A model generated the notes under the pieces. The model was given only the letters and a program-made list of their open reading frames with translations, did not search any database and was not told the DNA's origin. The position numbers and the translations under genes are program-made. A stretch of DNA of 64,000 bases from Corynebacterium tuberculostearicum (GTDB taxonomy: Bacteria > Actinomycetota > Actinomycetes > Mycobacteriales > Mycobacteriaceae). Location: positions 1,550,001 through 1,614,000 of the forward strand of contig NZ_CP069791.1 in assembly GCF_016894265.1 (NCBI RefSeq), read 5' to 3'. Below, one piece after another: positions 45,996 to 57,028 of the stretch; position 1 is the stretch's first letter, and each line of letters begins with the position of its first letter.

Positions 45996-46016
45996 GGGGC
46001 GTCGCCAAGCAGGGCA
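45996..46016 (-). repeat. Dispersed intergenic repeat, copy D
   Basis: On the minus strand it reads the core GCCCTGCTTGGCGACGCCCC without a mismatch, about 100 bases downstream of the phosphate permease stop, beyond its terminator. It borders the left end of the IS110 element. Together with the candidate bridge RNA and the pit terminator it accounts for most of the 45668-46119 gene-free stretch. Confidence 0.8.
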
Positions 46017-46040
46017 TTAGTCCACGCTACCCAATGGAAA

Positions 46041-46081
46041 ATCCGCTAGCCCCGGCACAATGGCCGGTGCGGCTAGCGGAT
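46041..46081 (-). terminator. Terminator of the phosphate permease gene
   Basis: An 11-base stem ATCCGCTAGCC/GGCTAGCGGAT with an inner CCGGC/GCCGG stem; on the minus strand the arm ends in GGATTTT. It starts 39 bases past the stop. Confidence 0.85.
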
Positions 46082-46119
46082 GAAATGGGGTGCCGAGGAT
46101 AAGCGGCGCTGAGCTATCC

Positions 46120-47727
46120 CTAGAAGACTACGCGCAGCACAGACACAGTAATAGCAGCGATGACTGCCGCGGCGGGCAGGGTGATGACCCACGCCAAAGC
46201 GATAGGCTTCATCAGGTTCCAATTAGCTGCCTTGTTGACAATGCCCACGCCCAACACGGCGCCGATGAGGATGTGGGTGGAAGAAACCGGAAGGCCCAAG
46301 ATCGATGAACCCATCACCACAGCGGCGGCGGCAAGCTCAGCAGCGAAGCCGGAGGAGGGGTGCATTTGGGTTAGGCCCGAGCCCACAGTCTGAATCACGA
46401 AGCGGCCGATGAACCACAAGCCAGAAATCAGGGCAACGCCCATGGCAATCATGACGGCAACCGGCACGGCAGCCTCATCGTTGACTTGGTCGGTCTTGAG
46501 GACGTCAATAACCGCAGCGAAGGGGCCAATGGCATTGGCGATGTCGTTGGAACCGTGGGAGAAGGCGAAGGCGGAAGCGGTAAATACCTGCATCCAAGAA
46601 AAGAGAAGGAAGGTGGACTTAGCCAGCGACTTCTTCTTCAGGGAGCGAGCGAAAATGAAGACGGCCATCCACACCACTGCGCCGACCATGCCCATGACCA
46701 AGAGGTTCTGGAGGACGCTGAAATCTAGTCCGGTGTGCTTCAGACCCTTGAACATCACCATGGCGGAAATGATGATGGCACCAATGGCGGCTAGTACCGG
46801 TACCCAGCTCTCCAGGGCGTGGTGAGCCTTGACATCATCCATGTCCTTGTTGAGGCTATACAGATCGCGGTAATACTCAGATTCCAGCTGATCCGGATCG
46901 AAGTCCTCTTCTGCCACCAAAGCGGCGTCCCGGGCCATGGCGTTGGTGTAGCTGATCTGCTGGATTTCATTGAGGCGAGCAAAGCGAGATTTGTGCTCTT
47001 GGCGTAGCTCCGCACGACGGGTCTTGATTTCGCGCAGCTTCTGGTCTGCTTCCTCGTTGTAGACCAAGATGGAGGTCTTAATCCACTTAAACAGGATGAA
47101 AGCGGCGAGACCGCCGAGGACAGGGGAGAGCACCCACGAGATGGCAATAGTGCCAATCCCGCCCCACTGCACCATGTCCAGGCCGCCCTTGCCGGTGACG
47201 AAGCCGACGGTGAGCGCGGCGCCGACGATGCCGCCAACGATGGAGTGGGTGGTAGACACCGGCCAACCCATACGGGTGGCAACGAGGAGCCAGATGGCCG
47301 CACCCAAAAGGGACGACATCATGATGTAGACGAACTCCATGGGGTCGAGACCATCAATGGCGTCAAGGTCGACGATGCCAGAACGCACGGTATCGGTAAC
47401 CTCGCCGCCGGCGAGGATGGCGCCAGAGACCTCGAAGATGGCGGCGACAACGAGGGCCTGCTTCATGGATAGCGTTCCGGCACCCACGGAGGTGCCGAAG
47501 GAGTTGGCAACGTCATTGCCGCCAATATTGAAGGCCATGAAAAGGGCGAAGAGAATGGCAGTGCCAAGGAGAATGGGCTTAGAGCCATCGACGTAGTCGT
47601 GGCCCCAGATCATAAAACCGATGAGGGTAACGGCGGTAAGGCCGCCAAAGATGGCGTGCCAAATCCAGTCGTTGCCCTTGCCATTGACGGCCTCAATGTC
47701 CGTCATCTGGGTGGTAGGGGTAGACAC
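46120..47727 (-). CDS. pit: Inorganic phosphate transporter PiT family
   Basis: A 535-residue low-affinity phosphate permease. About ten to twelve membrane segments surround a long cytosolic loop of roughly 90 residues ([25 protein letters not shown] onward). The two family signatures are [27 protein letters not shown] near residue 66-92 and [17 protein letters not shown] near residue 395. [18 protein letters not shown] and [18 protein letters not shown] are the paired repeats. GTG start at 47727 with GAAAGG upstream. It is a single-gene unit with its own terminator. Confidence 0.96.
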   Translation of the reverse strand: MSTPTTQMTDIEAVNGKGNDWIWHAIFGGLTAVTLIGFMIWGHDYVDGSKPILLGTAILFALFMAFNIGGNDVANSFGTSVGAGTLSMKQALVVAAIFEVSGAILAGGEVTDTVRSGIVDLDAIDGLDPMEFVYIMMSSLLGAAIWLLVATRMGWPVSTTHSIVGGIVGAALTVGFVTGKGGLDMVQWGGIGTIAISWVLSPVLGGLAAFILFKWIKTSILVYNEEADQKLREIKTRRAELRQEHKSRFARLNEIQQISYTNAMARDAALVAEEDFDPDQLESEYYRDLYSLNKDMDDVKAHHALESWVPVLAAIGAIIISAMVMFKGLKHTGLDFSVLQNLLVMGMVGAVVWMAVFIFARSLKKKSLAKSTFLLFSWMQVFTASAFAFSHGSNDIANAIGPFAAVIDVLKTDQVNDEAAVPVAVMIAMGVALISGLWFIGRFVIQTVGSGLTQMHPSSGFAAELAAAAVVMGSSILGLPVSSTHILIGAVLGVGIVNKAANWNLMKPIALAWVITLPAAAVIAAITVSVLRVVF

Positions 47728-47911
47728 AGGAAGAACCTTTCAGGAAAGCGTGCACGAGGGGTATGGCCGCGCTTGTCAGCGTGGTTAAGGGGATTCTCAA
47801 AGGAAATTCTTATGTAGAGAATGCACGCTCAGACTAAAGGTCCTAGGTGTCGGGAAAGTGAACTCAAGATGTGGAGTTCGTGAAAGCAATGTGGCTATTT
47901 GCGAACATAAT

Positions 47912-47934
47912 GGCCGCCGCTTTACGCGACGGCC
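47912..47934 (-). terminator. Hairpin after the zinc metallopeptidase gene
   Basis: GGCCGCCGC/GCGACGGCC forms a nine-base stem with one mismatch and a five-base loop, 12 bases past the stop on the minus strand. The tail is only weakly T-rich. Confidence 0.55.
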
Positions 47935-47946
47935 ACGTTGTGAGTA

Positions 47947-48825
47947 TTAGCCGCGGTAGGCGCTGCGCTCCAGGGTGTCGCACTGGGACATTTTGCCAGA
48001 GTTATATCCGGCAAGGAATGCCTTCTCACGCTGCTCGGAGGAACCGTGCGTCCAGGAGTCGGGCTGGACCTGGCCGCCGGAGCGGCGCTGGATATTGTCA
48101 TCGCCCACCGCCTGGGCTGCCGCGACAGCGTCTGAGACCTGTTCCTTAGTAATCGGCTCGAGCAAGGGGTTATCGCCCTTGTCGGCGTAGGAAGCCCACA
48201 GGCCTGCGTAGCAGTCAGCCTGGAGCTCGATCTTCACCGCGTTGGAATCGGCGCCTGGGTCGTCATAGTCCGACAGGCCGAGGGTGCCCTCAAGGTTTTG
48301 AATGTGGTGGCCGAACTCGTGCGCCACGATGTACATGCGGGCCAAAGGAGCATTTTCCGCGCCGAAGTTGCGCAGGGAATCAAAGAACGCGGTGTCGAAA
48401 TAAGCGGACTCATCGCGTGGGCAGTAGAAGGGGCCGGTAGAAGAAGAGGCCGCGCCGCAACCGGTATTAACGCCGCCGTGGAAGACCACGCGCTCCGGCT
48501 CGGTGTATTGGATATCGGCCTGTTCCTGCAAGACCTTGGACCAGACGTTATCCACGCTGCGCCCGGTGAACTCTACGAGGCATTCATCCTTGGTGTTGCC
48601 ATCTTCTGCAGTTTCGCATTCGGGGCTTTCGCCTTGTGCAGCGCCGTCGGATTGGGTCTGCTCGCTGCCCAGGATTGAACCCAAGTCTGAGGGATTGCCG
48701 CCCAGAAGGAGGAAGAGGCCTACTAGAACAATCGAGCCGACGCCACCACCAATGGCGATACCACCGCCGCCACCACCCGAACGCGCTTCTTTGCCGCCGA
48801 AATCGGCACCTGATCTAAAAGTCAT
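47947..48825 (-). CDS. Neutral zinc metallopeptidase, YpfJ type
   Basis: A 292-residue putative membrane-anchored metallopeptidase. A Gly-rich N-terminus (MTFRSGADFGGKEARSGGGGGG) leads to one helix (about 26-43), then an extracytoplasmic domain with the zinc motif VAHEFGHHIQNLEG near residue 170 and ADCYAGLWASYADKG, where the third metal ligand usually lies. ATG at 48825; the frame is open 11 codons further upstream. The family (COG2321) is widespread but its substrate is unknown. It is divergent from aspS, as in mycobacteria (from memory). Confidence 0.9.
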   Translation of the reverse strand: MTFRSGADFGGKEARSGGGGGGIAIGGGVGSIVLVGLFLLLGGNPSDLGSILGSEQTQSDGAAQGESPECETAEDGNTKDECLVEFTGRSVDNVWSKVLQEQADIQYTEPERVVFHGGVNTGCGAASSSTGPFYCPRDESAYFDTAFFDSLRNFGAENAPLARMYIVAHEFGHHIQNLEGTLGLSDYDDPGADSNAVKIELQADCYAGLWASYADKGDNPLLEPITKEQVSDAVAAAQAVGDDNIQRRSGGQVQPDSWTHGSSEQREKAFLAGYNSGKMSQCDTLERSAYRG

Positions 48826-48967
48826 GCCTAAATAGTGCCACATGGTCCCCTCATACACTGGATGGAGATTGTTGCAAAGAGGCCGAAGGAGGGAAACGGT
48901 GGCTCTTCTGCGGCCTTCGGGGTTAGCTTGCGTCCACCTAACTGCGCTCCGCGTACCGGTAGGGATG

Positions 48968-48973
48968 TAGAAT
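48968..48973 (+). promoter_or_regulatory. Possible -10 box of the aspS promoter
   Basis: TAGAAT within TGTAGAAT, the same octamer-like context as before thrS, about 97 bases upstream of aspS. No clear -35 element. Confidence 0.35.
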
Positions 48974-49069
48974 TGTGCGCGTTCCTAGTCTTGTGCTTGG
49001 TTTGGCGCGCGCTGTTTACGCGTGGCGGGACCCGCAAGTGACACAATTTTCAGAAGGGATTGAACAACA

Positions 49070-50902
49070 GTGCTGCGTACCCACTTAGCAGGTGAGCTCC
49101 GCAAAGAACTCGCAGGAGAGACCGTCACCCTAACCGGTTGGGTTTCCCGCCGCCGCGATCACGGTGGTGTGATCTTCATTGACCTGCGCGATCGCTCCGG
49201 CATCGCCCAGGTCGTCTTCCGCGAATCTGACGTGGCGGAGCGCGCCCATGACCTGCGTTCCGAATACTGCGTTAAGGTCACCGGTACCGTGGAGCCTCGC
49301 CCAGAAGGCTCGGAAAACCCCAACCTGCCGTCCGGTGAGATTGAGGTTAACGTCGCGGATCTTGAGGTTTTGAATAAGTCCGCAGCGCTGCCGTTCCAAA
49401 TTGATGATCCTTCCACCTCGGGTGAGGTAGGCGAGGAGACTCGCCTGAAATACCGCTACCTGGACCTGCGCCGCGAGCGCCAGGCACAGGCGCTGCGCCT
49501 GCGTTCTGCAGCCAACCGCGCGGCCCGCAAGGTGCTGGATTCGCATGACTTTGCTGAGATCGAGACTCCAACCCTGACCCGGTCCACCCCGGAGGGTGCG
49601 CGCGACTTCCTGGTTCCAGCACGCTTGAAACCAGGCACCTGGTATGCACTGCCGCAGTCCCCGCAGCTTTTCAAGCAGCTGCTCATGGTCTCCGGCATGG
49701 AGCGCTACTACCAGATCGCGCGTTGCTACCGCGATGAAGACTTCCGCGCTGACCGCCAGCCGGAGTTTACCCAGCTGGACGTGGAGATGTCCTTTGTAGA
49801 CCAGGACGATGTCATCGCCTTGGCGGAAGAGATCGTCACCGAGCTGTGGAAGCTCATCGGCTACGAGATCAAGACTCCGATCCCGCGCATGACCTATGCG
49901 GATGCGATGAAGTACTACGGTTCCGATAAGCCGGACCTGCGCTTTGACATCAAGATTGTAGAGTGCACCGAGTTCTTCAAGGACACCACTTTCCGCGTCT
50001 TTCAGAACGAATACGTCGGCGCCGTGGTCATGGAAGGCGGCGCCTCCCAGCCGCGCCGCCAGTTCGATGCTTGGCAGGAGTGGGCAAAGCAGCGTGGAGC
50101 CAAGGGCCTGGCCTACATCACCGTGGGCGAGGACGGCACCCTGGGCGGTCCGGTAGCTAAGAACATTACCGACGCCGAGCGCGAGGGCATTGCAGATCAC
50201 GTCGGCGCCAAGCCGGGCGACGCCATCTTCTTTGCCGCTGGTGACACCAAGTCTTCCCGCGCCCTCCTGGGCGCTGCACGTGGCGAGATTGCCAAGAAGC
50301 TGGACCTTATCAAGGAAGGCGACTGGGCCTTTACCTGGGTTGTAGATGCTCCGCTCTTTGAGCCTTCCGCTGACGCGACCGCTTCTGGCGACGTCGCACT
50401 GGGTCACTCCAAGTGGACCGCGGTTCACCACGCCTTTACCTCCCCGAAGCCGGAGTACCTGGACAACTTTGACCAGAACCCGGGCGAGGCGCTGGCGTAC
50501 GCCTATGACATTGTCTGCAACGGCAACGAGATTGGCGGCGGCTCCATCCGTATCCACCAGCAGGACGTGCAGAAGCGCGTCTTCGACGTCATGGGAATCG
50601 GTGACGAGGAAGCCCAGGAGAAGTTCGGCTTCCTGCTCGATGCATTCCAGTACGGCGCCCCACCACACGGCGGCATCGCCTTCGGCTGGGACCGCATCGT
50701 CTCCCTGTTGGGCGGCTTTGACTCCATCCGCGACGTCATTGCGTTCCCGAAGTCCGGTGGCGGCGTGGATCCGCTTACCGACGCCCCTGCGGCTATCCCT
50801 GCTGCACAGCGTAAGGAGACCGGCGTAGACTACAAGCCGGAAAAGAAGAAGGAACAGGAAAAGTCTGGTTCCACTGCGGGTGAAACCGCTGAGGAGAAGT
50901 AA
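49070..50902 (+). CDS. aspS: Aspartyl-tRNA synthetase
   Basis: Charges tRNA-Asp. The 610-residue bacterial-type class II enzyme has an N-terminal OB anticodon domain ([30 protein letters not shown]), motif 2 [27 protein letters not shown], a GAD insertion domain (about 300-420), and motif 3 [12 protein letters not shown] near residue 550. The last 30 residues are Lys/Glu-rich. GTG start at 49070 follows AGAAGGGA. Whether it also charges tRNA-Asn depends on the rest of the genome. Confidence 0.97.
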   Translation: MLRTHLAGELRKELAGETVTLTGWVSRRRDHGGVIFIDLRDRSGIAQVVFRESDVAERAHDLRSEYCVKVTGTVEPRPEGSENPNLPSGEIEVNVADLEVLNKSAALPFQIDDPSTSGEVGEETRLKYRYLDLRRERQAQALRLRSAANRAARKVLDSHDFAEIETPTLTRSTPEGARDFLVPARLKPGTWYALPQSPQLFKQLLMVSGMERYYQIARCYRDEDFRADRQPEFTQLDVEMSFVDQDDVIALAEEIVTELWKLIGYEIKTPIPRMTYADAMKYYGSDKPDLRFDIKIVECTEFFKDTTFRVFQNEYVGAVVMEGGASQPRRQFDAWQEWAKQRGAKGLAYITVGEDGTLGGPVAKNITDAEREGIADHVGAKPGDAIFFAAGDTKSSRALLGAARGEIAKKLDLIKEGDWAFTWVVDAPLFEPSADATASGDVALGHSKWTAVHHAFTSPKPEYLDNFDQNPGEALAYAYDIVCNGNEIGGGSIRIHQQDVQKRVFDVMGIGDEEAQEKFGFLLDAFQYGAPPHGGIAFGWDRIVSLLGGFDSIRDVIAFPKSGGGVDPLTDAPAAIPAAQRKETGVDYKPEKKKEQEKSGSTAGETAEEK

Positions 50903-51025
50903 GCAGAAGGCTTAAACCTCAGCCTTTAAGGCGCACCGTGCGGGGCACATCGTAGTCCGCTGCAATTTCGCTGCGGGCGAACTTGTGACCCCGCTTTGGT
51001 GTGAGGGGGCATACTGGATAGAACT

Positions 51026-52240
51026 ATGGTTGATAACGAAGCTGTGCTATCACCCGAGGATGTCATCAAGGCCGCCTCGGAGATGCTGTCGCGCCGTTTT
51101 GGTGGTAGCCCGGAGATGTCGAGCGTGGAGCGCTTGGACGGTTCCGGAAATGCAATGGTCCTACGCGCCAGGATTGCCCCTGGAGCCTTTTTGCCGCACC
51201 GCTCGGTAGTTATTAAGTACAACCCAGTCACCGGCTATGGTGTCGATGATGCCGCGATGCTGCGCGAGGTGGTGGCTTATCAGTTCACCACCGCGTTATC
51301 TGAGGACGTGCGCCCGGGACCCGTACTTCTGGCCCACGATCTGGAGCAGCGCATTATTGTGTTGACGGACTTGGGCGAGGGCGAAACGCTTGCCGACGTC
51401 CTCGTACAGTCCACCGATGATGACCGCGTGCGGGTGCTGCGCTCGCTGGGCAGTGCGTTGGGGCACATGCACGCTGGAACCGCAGGCCATGAGCAAGATT
51501 ATGAAACCTTGCTCAATAGGATGCTGCGCAAGAATCCCGATTTGGCCCCGCACCAGTCCGTGCGCGATGAGGCGCTGGAGCGCTCCATTGGCATCGGCCT
51601 CGACTTGCTGGATAAAGCCGGGCTTGAAGCACCGGCGAGCTTCCGAGAGCTAGCGGGTCAAGCCGCACGCTCCCTGGCATCCGGCAAGGACCGGGCCTTT
51701 ACTCCCTTCGACCTTTCACCGGATAACATCATTGTGTCCCAGCGCCTGCACTTCTTGGACTATGAATGGGCAGGATTCCGCAATGTTGGCTTCGACGTAG
51801 CCTGCGTTATCGCCGGCTTCCCGCAGTTCCTCTTCTCCAAGCCGATTACGGACGAAGAGGCAGATATTTTCATCTCTGCTTGGTCTCGTGCCGTATCTGA
51901 GGTGTGGCCGCTATTTTCCAATGCGGAAGAAATCCACGGCCTTATCGTGGCCTCGCTCATTGGTTGGGCGCTATCGAGCGTGACCACGATGCACGCCGGC
52001 GGTATCGAAGGGCTGGTTGCCCTAGCCAGGGGTGAAGCCGAAGTGGTCCACGATCCGCAGCGCTCCATCTTGCGCCCTGCTAACCACGGTCCGTTCACGG
52101 AAGATGAATTGCTCGTGCGCCGCGACCTCTATGAAACCTTTGAGGCGCTATCCCGATATGCCGCGCGTTGCGATGGCCCCGCCTGCGCGCCCATCGCGGA
52201 ATTTGGCAGCGCTATTGCGCGCCGCTTGGATGACGAATAG
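51026..52240 (+). CDS. Phosphotransferase, aminoglycoside-kinase-like fold
   Basis: A 404-residue small-molecule kinase-like protein. The ATP-binding lobe is represented by [27 protein letters not shown] (Lys and Glu), and the catalytic loop by [29 protein letters not shown], in which Asp and Asn are kept but the usual HGD reads PFD, and DYE replaces the metal-binding DFE/DFG. The phosphate acceptor is unknown; sugar, amino-sugar or drug phosphorylation are all possible. ATG at 51026 with CATACT 10 bases upstream and no ribosome binding site, so its mRNA may have almost no leader. It lies before rarA with a 43-base gap. Confidence 0.78.
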   Translation: MVDNEAVLSPEDVIKAASEMLSRRFGGSPEMSSVERLDGSGNAMVLRARIAPGAFLPHRSVVIKYNPVTGYGVDDAAMLREVVAYQFTTALSEDVRPGPVLLAHDLEQRIIVLTDLGEGETLADVLVQSTDDDRVRVLRSLGSALGHMHAGTAGHEQDYETLLNRMLRKNPDLAPHQSVRDEALERSIGIGLDLLDKAGLEAPASFRELAGQAARSLASGKDRAFTPFDLSPDNIIVSQRLHFLDYEWAGFRNVGFDVACVIAGFPQFLFSKPITDEEADIFISAWSRAVSEVWPLFSNAEEIHGLIVASLIGWALSSVTTMHAGGIEGLVALARGEAEVVHDPQRSILRPANHGPFTEDELLVRRDLYETFEALSRYAARCDGPACAPIAEFGSAIARRLDDE

Positions 52241-52283
52241 ACAATCACGATGTGCCCGCACCCTTATAGGAGGTAGCTTTCCA

Positions 52284-53675
52284 GTGTCTCAAGACTCATT
52301 ATTTGGCGGGCCCACTCCGGACCGCAGCGCCTCGCCGCTGCCCGGCAAGAACCTCTTCGCCACCCACGCTGGGTCCCCACTGGCGGCGCGCATGCGTCCC
52401 CAAAACCTCGATGAAGTGGTCGGACAAGACCACCTTCTGGCCCCCGGCAAGCCATTGCGACGCCTCGTGGAAGGCTCAGGGGAGGCCTCCGTCATCTTGT
52501 ACGGGCCGCCGGGCACCGGTAAGACCACCATTGCCTCGCTCATCGCCAGCCAAATGGGGCAGAACTTCGTGGGCCTCTCGGCCCTCGATTCGGGTGTGAA
52601 GCAGGTTCGCGAGGTCATCACCCATGCCCGGCAAGAGCTCATTCACGGCCGGCGGACCGTGCTCTTTATTGATGAGGTGCACCGATTTTCCAAAACCCAG
52701 CAGGACGCGCTCCTCGCAGCCGTGGAAAACCGCACGGTACTGCTCGTTGCGGCAACCACGGAAAACCCTTCCTTCTCCGTCGTCGCGCCGCTTTTGTCTC
52801 GCTCGCTGCTGTTGCAGTTGCATTCGCTAAGCGATGATGACTTAAGGGGCGTCGCCAAGCGCGCGCTCGAAAGCGACCGTGGCCTGGGCGAGCGCAAGAT
52901 TCGGATTACCGATGAAGCCTTGGATCAGTTGGTGCTCCTCGCCGGTGGCGATGCGCGGCGCACGCTGACCTATCTCGAGGCCGCGGCAGAGGCGGTCGAC
53001 GATGGCGGGGAGATTACCCCACAGACGGTCACGGACAACGTCAATAAGGCAGTGGTTCGCTATGACCGCGACGGCGACCAACACTACGACGTGGTTTCCG
53101 CGTTTATTAAGTCCATTCGCGGCTCCGATGTCGACGCTGCGCTGCATTATCTCGCCCGCATGGTAGAAGCCGGGGAGGACCCGCGCTTTATTGCCCGGCG
53201 GCTCATTGTGCACGCATCCGAGGACATCGGCATGGCCGATCCGACCGCGCTCCAGGTGGCCGTGGCGGCGGCCGAGGCCGCTCAGCTCATTGGCATGCCA
53301 GAAGCGCGAATCCCGCTCGCGCAGGCCACCATCCACCTGGCCACCGCGCCTAAGTCGCCCTCGGTTATTTCTGCCATCACGCAGGCGCAAGCCGATGTAG
53401 CCGCCGGCAAGGTGGGCCACGTGCCACCGCACCTGCGCGATGGGCACTATGAGGGCGCCAAGCGGATGGGAAATGCCGTGGGCTATGTCTACCCCCACGA
53501 TGATCCCCGCGGCGTTGTAGAGCAGCAGTATCTGCCCGATGAGCTGGAGGGCTCTGTGTACTATGAGCCGACCGATCATGGGGCTGAGAAGCGTGTTTAT
53601 GACTATATAGGCCGCTTGCGCAGCATTATTCGGGGCAATCACGGCCCAGGCAAAAACGCTCGCCGGCCGCGCTGA
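52284..53675 (+). CDS. rarA: Replication-associated recombination protein A
   Basis: An AAA+ ATPase of the clamp-loader type acting at stalled replication forks. The 463-residue protein has Walker [16 protein letters not shown], Walker [18 protein letters not shown], sensor [21 protein letters not shown] and C-terminal tetramerisation region with [37 protein letters not shown] at 52284 (protein starts SQDSLFGG, ending in a clamp-binding-like LF) follows TAGGAGG. Confidence 0.95.
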   Translation: MSQDSLFGGPTPDRSASPLPGKNLFATHAGSPLAARMRPQNLDEVVGQDHLLAPGKPLRRLVEGSGEASVILYGPPGTGKTTIASLIASQMGQNFVGLSALDSGVKQVREVITHARQELIHGRRTVLFIDEVHRFSKTQQDALLAAVENRTVLLVAATTENPSFSVVAPLLSRSLLLQLHSLSDDDLRGVAKRALESDRGLGERKIRITDEALDQLVLLAGGDARRTLTYLEAAAEAVDDGGEITPQTVTDNVNKAVVRYDRDGDQHYDVVSAFIKSIRGSDVDAALHYLARMVEAGEDPRFIARRLIVHASEDIGMADPTALQVAVAAAEAAQLIGMPEARIPLAQATIHLATAPKSPSVISAITQAQADVAAGKVGHVPPHLRDGHYEGAKRMGNAVGYVYPHDDPRGVVEQQYLPDELEGSVYYEPTDHGAEKRVYDYIGRLRSIIRGNHGPGKNARRPR

Positions 53676-53776
53676 TCCCCACCGATGGGAAATCGCTGTG
53701 CAGCGAAGGGTAGAGTTGGGCGGGTTAGAAACTTCTTGATAGAAGATGAAAGCTCAGACAGTTAGGATTGTTGCTC

Positions 53777-56461
53777 GTGAAGACTCATGAGATCCGGGAA
53801 CGGTTTACCCAGCACTTCGTCAATTCTGGTCACGAGGCAGTACCAAGCGCCTCGCTGATCCTGGATGACCCTAACCTGCTTTTCGTTAATGCCGGCATGG
53901 TTCCGTTTAAGCCCTACTTCCTAGGCCAGCAGAACCCGCCCTTTGCCAAGGGCCTTGCCACTTCCATCCAAAAGTGCGTACGTACCTTGGACATTGATGA
54001 GGTGGGCATTACCACCCGCCACAACACCTTCTTCCAGATGGCCGGCAACTTCTCCTTTGGCCAGTACTTCAAGGAAGGCGCCATCACCAATGCGTGGACC
54101 TTGCTTACCGGCTCCGTTGAGGAGGGCGGCTTTGGCCTAGACCCAGAGCGCTTGTGGGTCACCGTTTACCTGGATGATGATGAGGCCGCCGAAATTTGGC
54201 GCGACAAGATCGGTGTTCCAGAAGAGCGCATTCAGCGACTCGGCATGGAGGACAACTACTGGTCCATGGGTATCCCTGGACCCTGTGGCCCGTGCTCTGA
54301 GATTTATTATGACCGCGGTCCTGAGTACGGCAAGGACGGCGGCCCGATTGCCGATGACAACCGCTACATGGAGATTTGGAACCTGGTCTTCATGCAAAAT
54401 GAGCGCGGCGAGGGCATTGGCAAGGGCAACTTTGAGATCGTCGGCGAGCTGCCCAAGAAGAATATCGATACCGGCCTGGGCATCGAGCGCGTGGCCTGCA
54501 TTTTGCAGGACGTAGACAACGTCTATGAAACGGACCTGCTGCGCCCAGTTATTGACGTAGCCGAGGAGCTTACCGGCGCCACCTATGGTGACAAGGCCTC
54601 CCACGAGGACAATATCCGCTTCCGCGTGGTAGCTGACCACTCCCGTACCGGCATGATGCTCATCCTGGATGGCGTGACCCCGGGCAACGAGGGCCGCGGA
54701 TACATCCTGCGCCGCCTGCTGCGTCGCATTATCCGTTCCGCCAAGCTGCTGGGTGCTAAGGGCGCCACCATGGAGCGCTTCATGAATACGGTCATGGACA
54801 CCATGACCCCGTCTTACCCGGAGATTGCAGACAACCGTGAGCGCATCCTGCGCGTTGCCGTGAATGAGGAAAAGGCCTTCCTGAAGACCCTCGAGTCCGG
54901 CACCCGCCTCTTCGATGATGCCGTACAGGAGCTCAAGTCCACTTCCCGCGCGAAAACCGCAAAGGTCCTGCCGGGCGAGAAGGCCTTTGAGCTGCACGAT
55001 ACCTACGGTTTCCCCATCGACTTGACCTTGGAGATGGCCCAGGAGGCCGGCCTTGAGGTCGACATGGATGGCTTTAACGATGCCATGGGCGAGCAGCGCC
55101 GCCGCGCCAAGGCCGATAATCAGGCCAAGAAGCACGGCCACACTGACCTTTCCCTCTACCGCGACTGGGTGGACAATAACCCCACCGTCTTCACTGGCTT
55201 TGAGGAGCTTACTTCCGACGCCCGAGTGATCGGCCTCGTCCGCGGCGGCGAGAAGGTCGACCAGGTGCACGAGGGCGAGCAGGTTGAGGTCATCTTGGAC
55301 CACACCCCGCTATACGCCGAAGCTGGCGGCCAGATGGCAGACCGCGGCCGCATCATGGCCGGCGAATCACTGCTGGAGGTCAACGACGTTCAAAAGATCG
55401 GTAAGAAGCTGTGGGTACACAAGGCTACGGTTACCGCCGGCGGTCTTGACTTGGGCATGTCCGTTGAGGCGGCCGTCGACGAGCAGTGGCGCCATGGTGC
55501 CACCCAGGCGCACTCCGCCACCCACCTCATTCACGCCGCACTGCGCCAGGTGCTTGGCCCCACCGCCGTGCAGGCCGGCTCCATGAACCGCCCGGGCTAC
55601 CTGCGCTTTGACTTCAACTACACCGAGCAGCTCAGCCAGGCGCAGCTGGAGGAGATCGCTTTGATTACCAACCAGGCGATCGACTCCAACTTTGCCGTCA
55701 ACACCATCGAGACCTCCCTGGAGGAGGCCAAGGCCATGGGCGCTATGGCACTATTCGGTGAGAACTACGGCAAGGAGGTCCGCGTAGTAGAAATCGGCGG
55801 ACCGTTCTCCATCGAGCTCTGCGGCGGTACCCACGTTGGGTCCTCCGCTGAAATCGGACCGGTCTCTGTGCTGGGTGAGTCCTCCGTTGGCTCTGGTGCT
55901 CGCCGCATCGAGGCCTACTCCGGTTTGGATGCTTTCCGTTACTACTCCAAGGAGACCGCCTTGGTAGAAGGCGTTTCCCGCGAGCTCAAGGTGCAGACCG
56001 AGGATTTGCCGGAGCGCATCGCGCAGCTGTCTGAAAAGCTCAAGGCAGCGGAGAAGGAAATTGAAACCCTGCGCAAGCAACAGCTGGCTGCACGTGCCTC
56101 CGAGTTCGTCAGCGCGGCCAAGGACATCAATGGATTCAAGGTCATTGCGCTGACCTTGCCGGAAGGCACCACAGGTGGGGACCTGCGCACCGTTGCTACG
56201 GATCTGCGCAATCGCCTGCGCGAGGAAGAAGCTGTTATCGTCCTGGGTGCCGAGGATAAGGGCAAGTTCCCGTTCATCGCGGCGGCCACGGACAAGGCCG
56301 TTGGGCGCGGCGTGAAGTCCGGGGACATCGTCAAGCAGTTTGGCCAGTACGTCGACGGTCGTGGCGGCGGTAAGCCGGATATGGCTCAGGGCTCTGGTTC
56401 TACTGCGGCCGGTGCTGAGCGCGGCTTTGCAGCCGTCAAGGACATGCTCGAGTCCCTGTAG
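53777..56461 (+). CDS. alaS: Alanyl-tRNA synthetase
   Basis: Charges tRNA-Ala and clears mischarged Ser/Gly products. The 894-residue enzyme starts [27 protein letters not shown], the usual beginning, and has the aminoacylation domain with [17 protein letters not shown], the editing domain with [16 protein letters not shown] and [13 protein letters not shown] (zinc ligands), a coiled region (about 725-760, [19 protein letters not shown]) and a C-Ala domain with [17 protein letters not shown] at 53777 is preferred over the TTG codons at 53768/53771. ruvX follows after 10 bases. Confidence 0.97.
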   Translation: MKTHEIRERFTQHFVNSGHEAVPSASLILDDPNLLFVNAGMVPFKPYFLGQQNPPFAKGLATSIQKCVRTLDIDEVGITTRHNTFFQMAGNFSFGQYFKEGAITNAWTLLTGSVEEGGFGLDPERLWVTVYLDDDEAAEIWRDKIGVPEERIQRLGMEDNYWSMGIPGPCGPCSEIYYDRGPEYGKDGGPIADDNRYMEIWNLVFMQNERGEGIGKGNFEIVGELPKKNIDTGLGIERVACILQDVDNVYETDLLRPVIDVAEELTGATYGDKASHEDNIRFRVVADHSRTGMMLILDGVTPGNEGRGYILRRLLRRIIRSAKLLGAKGATMERFMNTVMDTMTPSYPEIADNRERILRVAVNEEKAFLKTLESGTRLFDDAVQELKSTSRAKTAKVLPGEKAFELHDTYGFPIDLTLEMAQEAGLEVDMDGFNDAMGEQRRRAKADNQAKKHGHTDLSLYRDWVDNNPTVFTGFEELTSDARVIGLVRGGEKVDQVHEGEQVEVILDHTPLYAEAGGQMADRGRIMAGESLLEVNDVQKIGKKLWVHKATVTAGGLDLGMSVEAAVDEQWRHGATQAHSATHLIHAALRQVLGPTAVQAGSMNRPGYLRFDFNYTEQLSQAQLEEIALITNQAIDSNFAVNTIETSLEEAKAMGAMALFGENYGKEVRVVEIGGPFSIELCGGTHVGSSAEIGPVSVLGESSVGSGARRIEAYSGLDAFRYYSKETALVEGVSRELKVQTEDLPERIAQLSEKLKAAEKEIETLRKQQLAARASEFVSAAKDINGFKVIALTLPEGTTGGDLRTVATDLRNRLREEEAVIVLGAEDKGKFPFIAAATDKAVGRGVKSGDIVKQFGQYVDGRGGGKPDMAQGSGSTAAGAERGFAAVKDMLESL

Positions 56462-56471
56462 GAGTTCGACC

Positions 56472-57023
56472 GTGGCAAAAGTGGAACCAGATACCCCCGG
56501 AGTTGATGACCCGGGGCAGGGCCGCCGGCTCGCACTCGATGTCGGCACCGTGCGCATTGGCGTGGCAGTGTCCAATAGGGAAGCCACGCTTGCCACCCCA
56601 GTGGAGACCGTGCACCGGGAAACTGGGTTCAAGGACCGCGATAAGGGCGATATTGACCGCATCCTGGAACTCATTGATTCCTACGACGCAGTTGAGGTCA
56701 TCGTAGGTCTGCCACGGGACCTGCAGGGAAATGGCTCAAAAAGCGTAAAACATGCTAAGGAAATTGCGTTTCGGATCCGCCGTCGGTTGAATCGAGATGC
56801 AAGTATAGATAAGGTTCCACCACCAGTACGTTTGGCTGATGAGCGTCTGACTACCGTGGCAGCAACCAGCGCGCTGCGCGCGTCCGGCGTGTCCGAGAAG
56901 AAGGGCCGTAAAGTCATCGACCAAGCAGCAGCGGTGGAGATATTGCAGACTTGGTTGGATGGGCGTGTGAGCGCGCTACGTTCCCATGATGCAATAGACC
57001 AGCCTTCAGACTCAGGAGACTAA
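56472..57023 (+). CDS. ruvX: YqgF/RuvX family RNase H-like nuclease
   Basis: A 183-residue YqgF-family protein. Members process the 5' end of pre-16S rRNA and were earlier named as Holliday junction resolvases. [28 protein letters not shown] at about 20-47 holds the first Asp, [24 protein letters not shown] the central motif, and [20 protein letters not shown] the Asp-Glu region near 125. GTG at 56472 with GTAGGAG overlapping the alaS stop. The next gene, mltG, starts after five bases, so alaS-ruvX-mltG is one operon. Confidence 0.94.
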   Translation: MAKVEPDTPGVDDPGQGRRLALDVGTVRIGVAVSNREATLATPVETVHRETGFKDRDKGDIDRILELIDSYDAVEVIVGLPRDLQGNGSKSVKHAKEIAFRIRRRLNRDASIDKVPPPVRLADERLTTVAATSALRASGVSEKKGRKVIDQAAAVEILQTWLDGRVSALRSHDAIDQPSDSGD

Positions 57024-57028
57024 AACAC

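Noticed and set aside
49130-50668. Long open frame of 512 codons on the minus strand across aspS
   Set aside because: Antisense shadow of a highly conserved synthetase gene.
52849-52864. GGGGCGTCGCCAAGC inside rarA resembles the reverse complement of the dispersed repeat core
   Set aside because: It lies in a coding stretch ([11 protein letters not shown]) that fits the protein family, matches only the inner 15 bases and is not intergenic; treated as chance.
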